Assembly (NCBI GenBank): GCA_002428325.1
Contig: DIVR01000078.1
Location: 37,407-46,938 of the forward strand
Length of the DNA: 9,532 nucleotides
Reading direction: 5' to 3'
Origin: a bacterium UBP4_UBA6127
GTDB lineage: Bacteria > UBP4 > UBA4092
Part shown: positions 7,568-9,532 of the stretch, piece by piece
Layout: each line of letters starts with the position of its first letter
How positions within the stretch are numbered: the first letter of the stretch is position 1
Notes under the pieces: model-generated
The model's database searches: none
What the model saw: only the letters and a program-made list of their open reading frames with translations
Told to the model about the DNA's origin: nothing
Program-made: the position numbers and the translations under genes

Positions 7568-7598
7568 CTCCTCATGACTGTAGTCTTGAATTATGGAT
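7568..7598 (+). repeat. Imperfect direct repeat, copy A
   Basis: CTCCTCATGACT, four variable bases, TCTT and GAATTATGGAT recur at 8143-8175 (copy B) with few mismatches and a two-base gap. The copies lie about 575 bases apart in the same orientation and bracket most of the hairpins. Confidence 0.6.
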
Positions 7599-7917
7599 TC
7601 ACCCCAGACACCAGTAGTGGCGACCCACTGGGTCGCTTCTTGAAATCAATATCAATAAAGCAATGCCCTGTCAGACAGGTATGGTACTACCCAATGTCAA
7701 TGATTATTAATGAGCCATATCAGGTTATTGAATGGTTTCTCCCCTCCCAGTAAAATTGACTAGAGGATAGGGGAAACTAAACCTGTTCTAGGATTTAACA
7801 AGGGAAGAGGTATGTCAAAATGGCAGGGGAAGGGGCTTTTAACAGACTCCTATTATATTAAAGGTGTCGATAGACATTGAAACGGTTCAAACCGTTAAGC
7901 ATAACTTTGATGGTACC

Positions 7918-7945
7918 TTTCCCCCTGGATGAATCCAGGGGGAAA
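7918..7945. repeat. Very stable hairpin (12-bp stem, TGAA loop)
   Basis: TTTCCCCCTGGA (7918-7929) is exactly complementary to TCCAGGGGGAAA (7934-7945), with the tetraloop TGAA between; the AT pair inside can extend it to 13 bp. The plus strand continues TCTTTGTTT, only a loose T-run, so it may be a terminator for a short upstream transcript or simply a structured RNA element. Confidence 0.6.
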
Positions 7946-8006
7946 TCTTTGTTTCCTCGAGGGATTGCCTCCCGGCTTAAGGCCAGAAATCTGGTTTTTG
8001 AGGGCC

Positions 8007-8026
8007 CTTTTGACGCCTGTCAAAAG
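8007..8026. promoter_or_regulatory. Operator-like palindrome, copy 1
   Basis: CTTTTGAC-GCCT-GTCAAAAG has 8-base perfect arms and a 4-base centre. The TTGAC-N4-GTCAA core has the arm length and spacing of CRP/FNR-superfamily sites (FNR: TTGAT-N4-ATCAA). It lies 273 bases upstream of the exported-protein gene. Confidence 0.5.
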
Positions 8027-8037
8027 ACAGGGGGGTA

Positions 8038-8058
8038 TTTTGACAGAAGCTGACAAAA
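8038..8058. promoter_or_regulatory. Operator-like palindrome, degenerate copy 2
   Basis: TTTTGACAG-AAG-CTGACAAAA matches copies 1 and 3 in its left half. It has one mismatch in the right half and a wider centre. Its centre is 31.5 bases (three helical turns) from copy 1. Confidence 0.35.
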
Positions 8059-8084
8059 AATAGGCATTGAATTTATTAGGGTTA

Positions 8085-8106
8085 TCTTTTGACAGCTGTC
8101 AAAAGA
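8085..8106. promoter_or_regulatory. Operator-like palindrome, copy 3 (22-bp perfect)
   Basis: The 22 bases are a perfect palindrome whose inner 18 read TTTTGACAGCTGTCAAAA. It shares both 8-base arms (CTTTTGAC and GTCAAAAG) with copy 1 and differs only in the central four bases. It is the strongest site of the three. Confidence 0.55.
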
Positions 8107-8142
8107 GGGCAGGATGGCAAAAGAGGCCCAACTCAAAAAGTG

Positions 8143-8175
8143 CTCCCCATGACTCTCATCTTATGAATTATGGAT
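8143..8175 (+). repeat. Imperfect direct repeat, copy B
   Basis: This copy reads CTCCCCATGACT, four variable bases, TCTT, an extra AT, then GAATTATGGAT. It pairs with copy A at 7568-7598. The 11-base 3' block is identical in both. Confidence 0.6.
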
Positions 8176-8298
8176 ACCTTATCCTAGCTGTAAACAAATA
8201 CGGAAACCTTATTGTATTGCCTATATCGCATATTGCAACTGCAGGTAAATCAGGCAGGAAAGGAAATCAGGTATCTATTCCTGGAAAAGGAGAAGGAA

Positions 8299-9423
8299 AT
8301 GAAATCAATGGTAAGAGTCATGGGCATATTGTTTATTGTTTTGGTAGTAGTATGCTCCAAAGGGTATTGCCTGGATGAGGAGTTGATGGAGGAGGTCAAT
8401 AACGGGATGAAAGCTCATCTGGCTCTCATCCAAAATAGCCAGGGAGAGATGAAATCCCAAGATATCATTACAGACCCCCAAACCCCTAAATTGGAAAATC
8501 AATTCAAGTGGGTCATGTATGGGGATAAGATCAAGGTATCCGGCCAGAATAAGATTGTTACTCCCGATGGAAAAGTAATCAATATGTCGTTGGATAGCAA
8601 GTGTTGGGATAAGGAATTCCAAGTCAGGCAAGGGATGCTTATAAAAAGTAAAACAATTACCGCTGATATTGAAAAACCAGAAGAAAAACCTCGGGATTTC
8701 CTATTATTTTATCCTCTTGACCATGGTCTGACATTTACCAATAAAATGGCCTTATTAGATTTCCAGTCATACCTAAGAAAGTATAATGGGGAGATAACCA
8801 GTATTCATATCAGTCAGGAAAACGGAACAAAAGAATATGTCATTGTCCGGGAAATTAAGGATAACCCTTCCGGTCCTGTTGAAAAAATGACTATTTGGAT
8901 TGACCCGGCAAAAGGCTATACCCTTCGTAAAGCGGTTGCTCAGGTAGATGATAATCCCCCTTATCTTCTCCATGAATACCAATATAAACGGTATCCTGCA
9001 ATCATCTCCAATAAGGATATCTGGTTTCCAACATCTGAAACCCTCACGAATTATGATAAAGAAGGTAAAATCACGAAAAAACAGGAAATCACCTTCAGTA
9101 ATGTCAGTCTCAATGGGAATATAACTTCCCGGGACGCAGATATTATCTGGGAATCCGGGTCTCTTTTGTTTGCCCGATGTTTTAGTAAAGATTCGAGTTT
9201 TACTATCTCAGCGCCTGCTTCAACGGAAGAAATATTAAAGGGAATTGTTTCTCCAACTCCTTATGTCAGCAAACCTGAAGATGAAGTCGTAGATTTAACC
9301 GGCCAGCCGAAACCGAACCCCCCTGTTTCTAATTTCTTCTTATCCTCTAGATTCTTAATGATTCTGGGTGGAATACTTTTAGGGTTGATCATTCTGGTGT
9401 TTATCATACGGAAATCTAAATAA
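8299..9423 (+). CDS. Exported, membrane-anchored protein with LolA/LppX-like body, function unknown
   Basis: The protein has 374 residues. The start is set by AAGGAG (8287-8292), six bases before ATG 8299, and by the signal peptide that begins there: positive residues, then GILFIVLVVV, with cleavage probably near residue 24 (KGYC, then LDEE). An upstream in-frame ATG at 8212 would bury the signal peptide and has no ribosome site. The mature part is rich in alternating beta strands and includes WIDPAKGYTLRKA (200-212), then HEYQYKRYPAI and WFPTSETLTNYDKEGK. These fit the LolA/LolB/LppX-like fold (half-barrel binding lipids or lipoproteins), though I cannot assign a subfamily. After a Pro-rich spacer (PKPNPP, about 337-342), residues 352-370 form a transmembrane helix followed by RKSK, so the body should face the periplasm or outside while anchored at its C-terminus. 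No lipobox is present. A long structured upstream region suggests tight regulation. Confidence 0.88.
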   Translation: MKSMVRVMGILFIVLVVVCSKGYCLDEELMEEVNNGMKAHLALIQNSQGEMKSQDIITDPQTPKLENQFKWVMYGDKIKVSGQNKIVTPDGKVINMSLDSKCWDKEFQVRQGMLIKSKTITADIEKPEEKPRDFLLFYPLDHGLTFTNKMALLDFQSYLRKYNGEITSIHISQENGTKEYVIVREIKDNPSGPVEKMTIWIDPAKGYTLRKAVAQVDDNPPYLLHEYQYKRYPAIISNKDIWFPTSETLTNYDKEGKITKKQEITFSNVSLNGNITSRDADIIWESGSLLFARCFSKDSSFTISAPASTEEILKGIVSPTPYVSKPEDEVVDLTGQPKPNPPVSNFFLSSRFLMILGGILLGLIILVFIIRKSK

Positions 9424-9507
9424 CTATTTTCTGGTTTCCCTTCCCTTATATCAGGAATTATTCCGAGAATCCATATCCCCAGGTTCTGGAAAGGGAACGG
9501 ACTGGTA

Positions 9508-9532
9508 ACGGAGTGTCTCAGAGATGCTCCGT
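9508..9532 (+). terminator. 12-bp hairpin at window end, possible terminator
   Basis: ACGGAGTGTCTC pairs with GAGATGCTCCGT (ten Watson-Crick and two G-T pairs) around a single A, so the real loop would be slightly larger. It lies 84 bases after the exported-protein stop and runs to the last base. Whether a T-run follows cannot be seen. Confidence 0.4.

Larger units (their letters stand above)
7560..8298. other. Long non-coding stretch rich in dyad symmetry
   Basis: About 740 bases carry no convincing gene; short frames here lack coding character or conflict with the next gene's signal peptide. Composition returns to the backbone level. The stretch holds several perfect short hairpins: GCGACCC-ACT-GGGTCGC (7620-7636), CCTGTC-A-GACAGG (7667-7679), AACGGT-TCAA-ACCGTT (7881-7896), a 12-13-bp stem at 7918-7945, CCAGA-AA-TCTGG followed by five T (7983-7999), and CCTGTC-AAAA-GACAGG (8016-8031). 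It also holds operator-like palindromes at 8007-8106 and an imperfect direct repeat. It is probably the regulatory region of the downstream exported protein, perhaps with a small RNA or a degraded intergenic repeat. Confidence 0.6.

Noticed and set aside
8212..8298. N-terminal extension of the exported protein from ATG 8212
   Set aside because: The extension would place 29 polar residues before a clear signal peptide. The strong AAGGAG site fits ATG 8299 instead.
7560..8298. CRISPR array
   Set aside because: The repeated elements differ in length and spacing and are palindromic operators or hairpins. There are no regularly spaced repeats with unique spacers.
8067..8378. 103-codon plus-strand frame
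   Set aside because: It overlaps the start and signal peptide of the exported-protein gene in another frame, has no ribosome site, runs through the palindrome region and shows no domain-like composition.

Overview
The window is a roughly 9.5 kb piece of a bacterial chromosome, probably Gram-negative. I cannot name the species. By eye it has a mid-GC backbone (mid to high 40s percent) broken by one strikingly AT-rich block of about 2.1 kb. The backbone genes (hybrid histidine kinase, diguanylate cyclase, a large alpha/alpha-barrel protein, a secreted LolA-like protein) share base composition and codon use. The AT-rich block does not, and looks acquired.

Layout. 1-2905 (+): the 3' part of a hybrid sensor kinase (DHp-ATPase-REC-REC-HPt), open at the left edge, followed with almost no gap by a REC-GGDEF diguanylate cyclase. 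Together they form a phosphorelay that probably ends in c-di-GMP synthesis. 3149-5245 (+): a 698-residue protein whose N-terminal region resembles a class I glutamine-amidotransferase-like fold, joined to an (alpha/alpha)6-barrel glycosidase-like region. It ends at a strong bidirectional hairpin terminator (5272-5305) shared with a convergent tRNA-Thr(CGT) gene (5338-5413, minus).

5414-7560 is the AT-rich block. It holds two minus-strand genes with good Shine-Dalgarno sequences: a 138-residue orphan soluble protein (6993-7409) and, downstream, a 411-residue multi-pass membrane protein (5496-6731). The membrane protein's C-terminal third has the layout of a two-helix ion-channel pore (helix, pore loop, GSG filter-like motif, helix, coiled coil). 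A promoter with an 8-bp dyad centred on the predicted start point precedes the small gene. A soluble partner plus a channel-like membrane protein in a foreign-looking cassette beside a tRNA is the best candidate here for an undescribed system, possibly defence or stress related. That role is inference only.

7560-8298 is a long non-coding stretch unusually rich in dyad symmetry: several perfect hairpins, an imperfect 33-bp direct repeat, and two near-identical palindromes of the form CTTTTGAC-N4-GTCAAAAG plus a degenerate third. These look like regulator operators upstream of the last gene. 8299-9423 (+) encodes a 374-residue exported protein with a signal peptide, a LolA/LppX-like beta-rich body and a C-terminal membrane anchor. 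The window ends inside or just after a 12-bp hairpin that may be its terminator.
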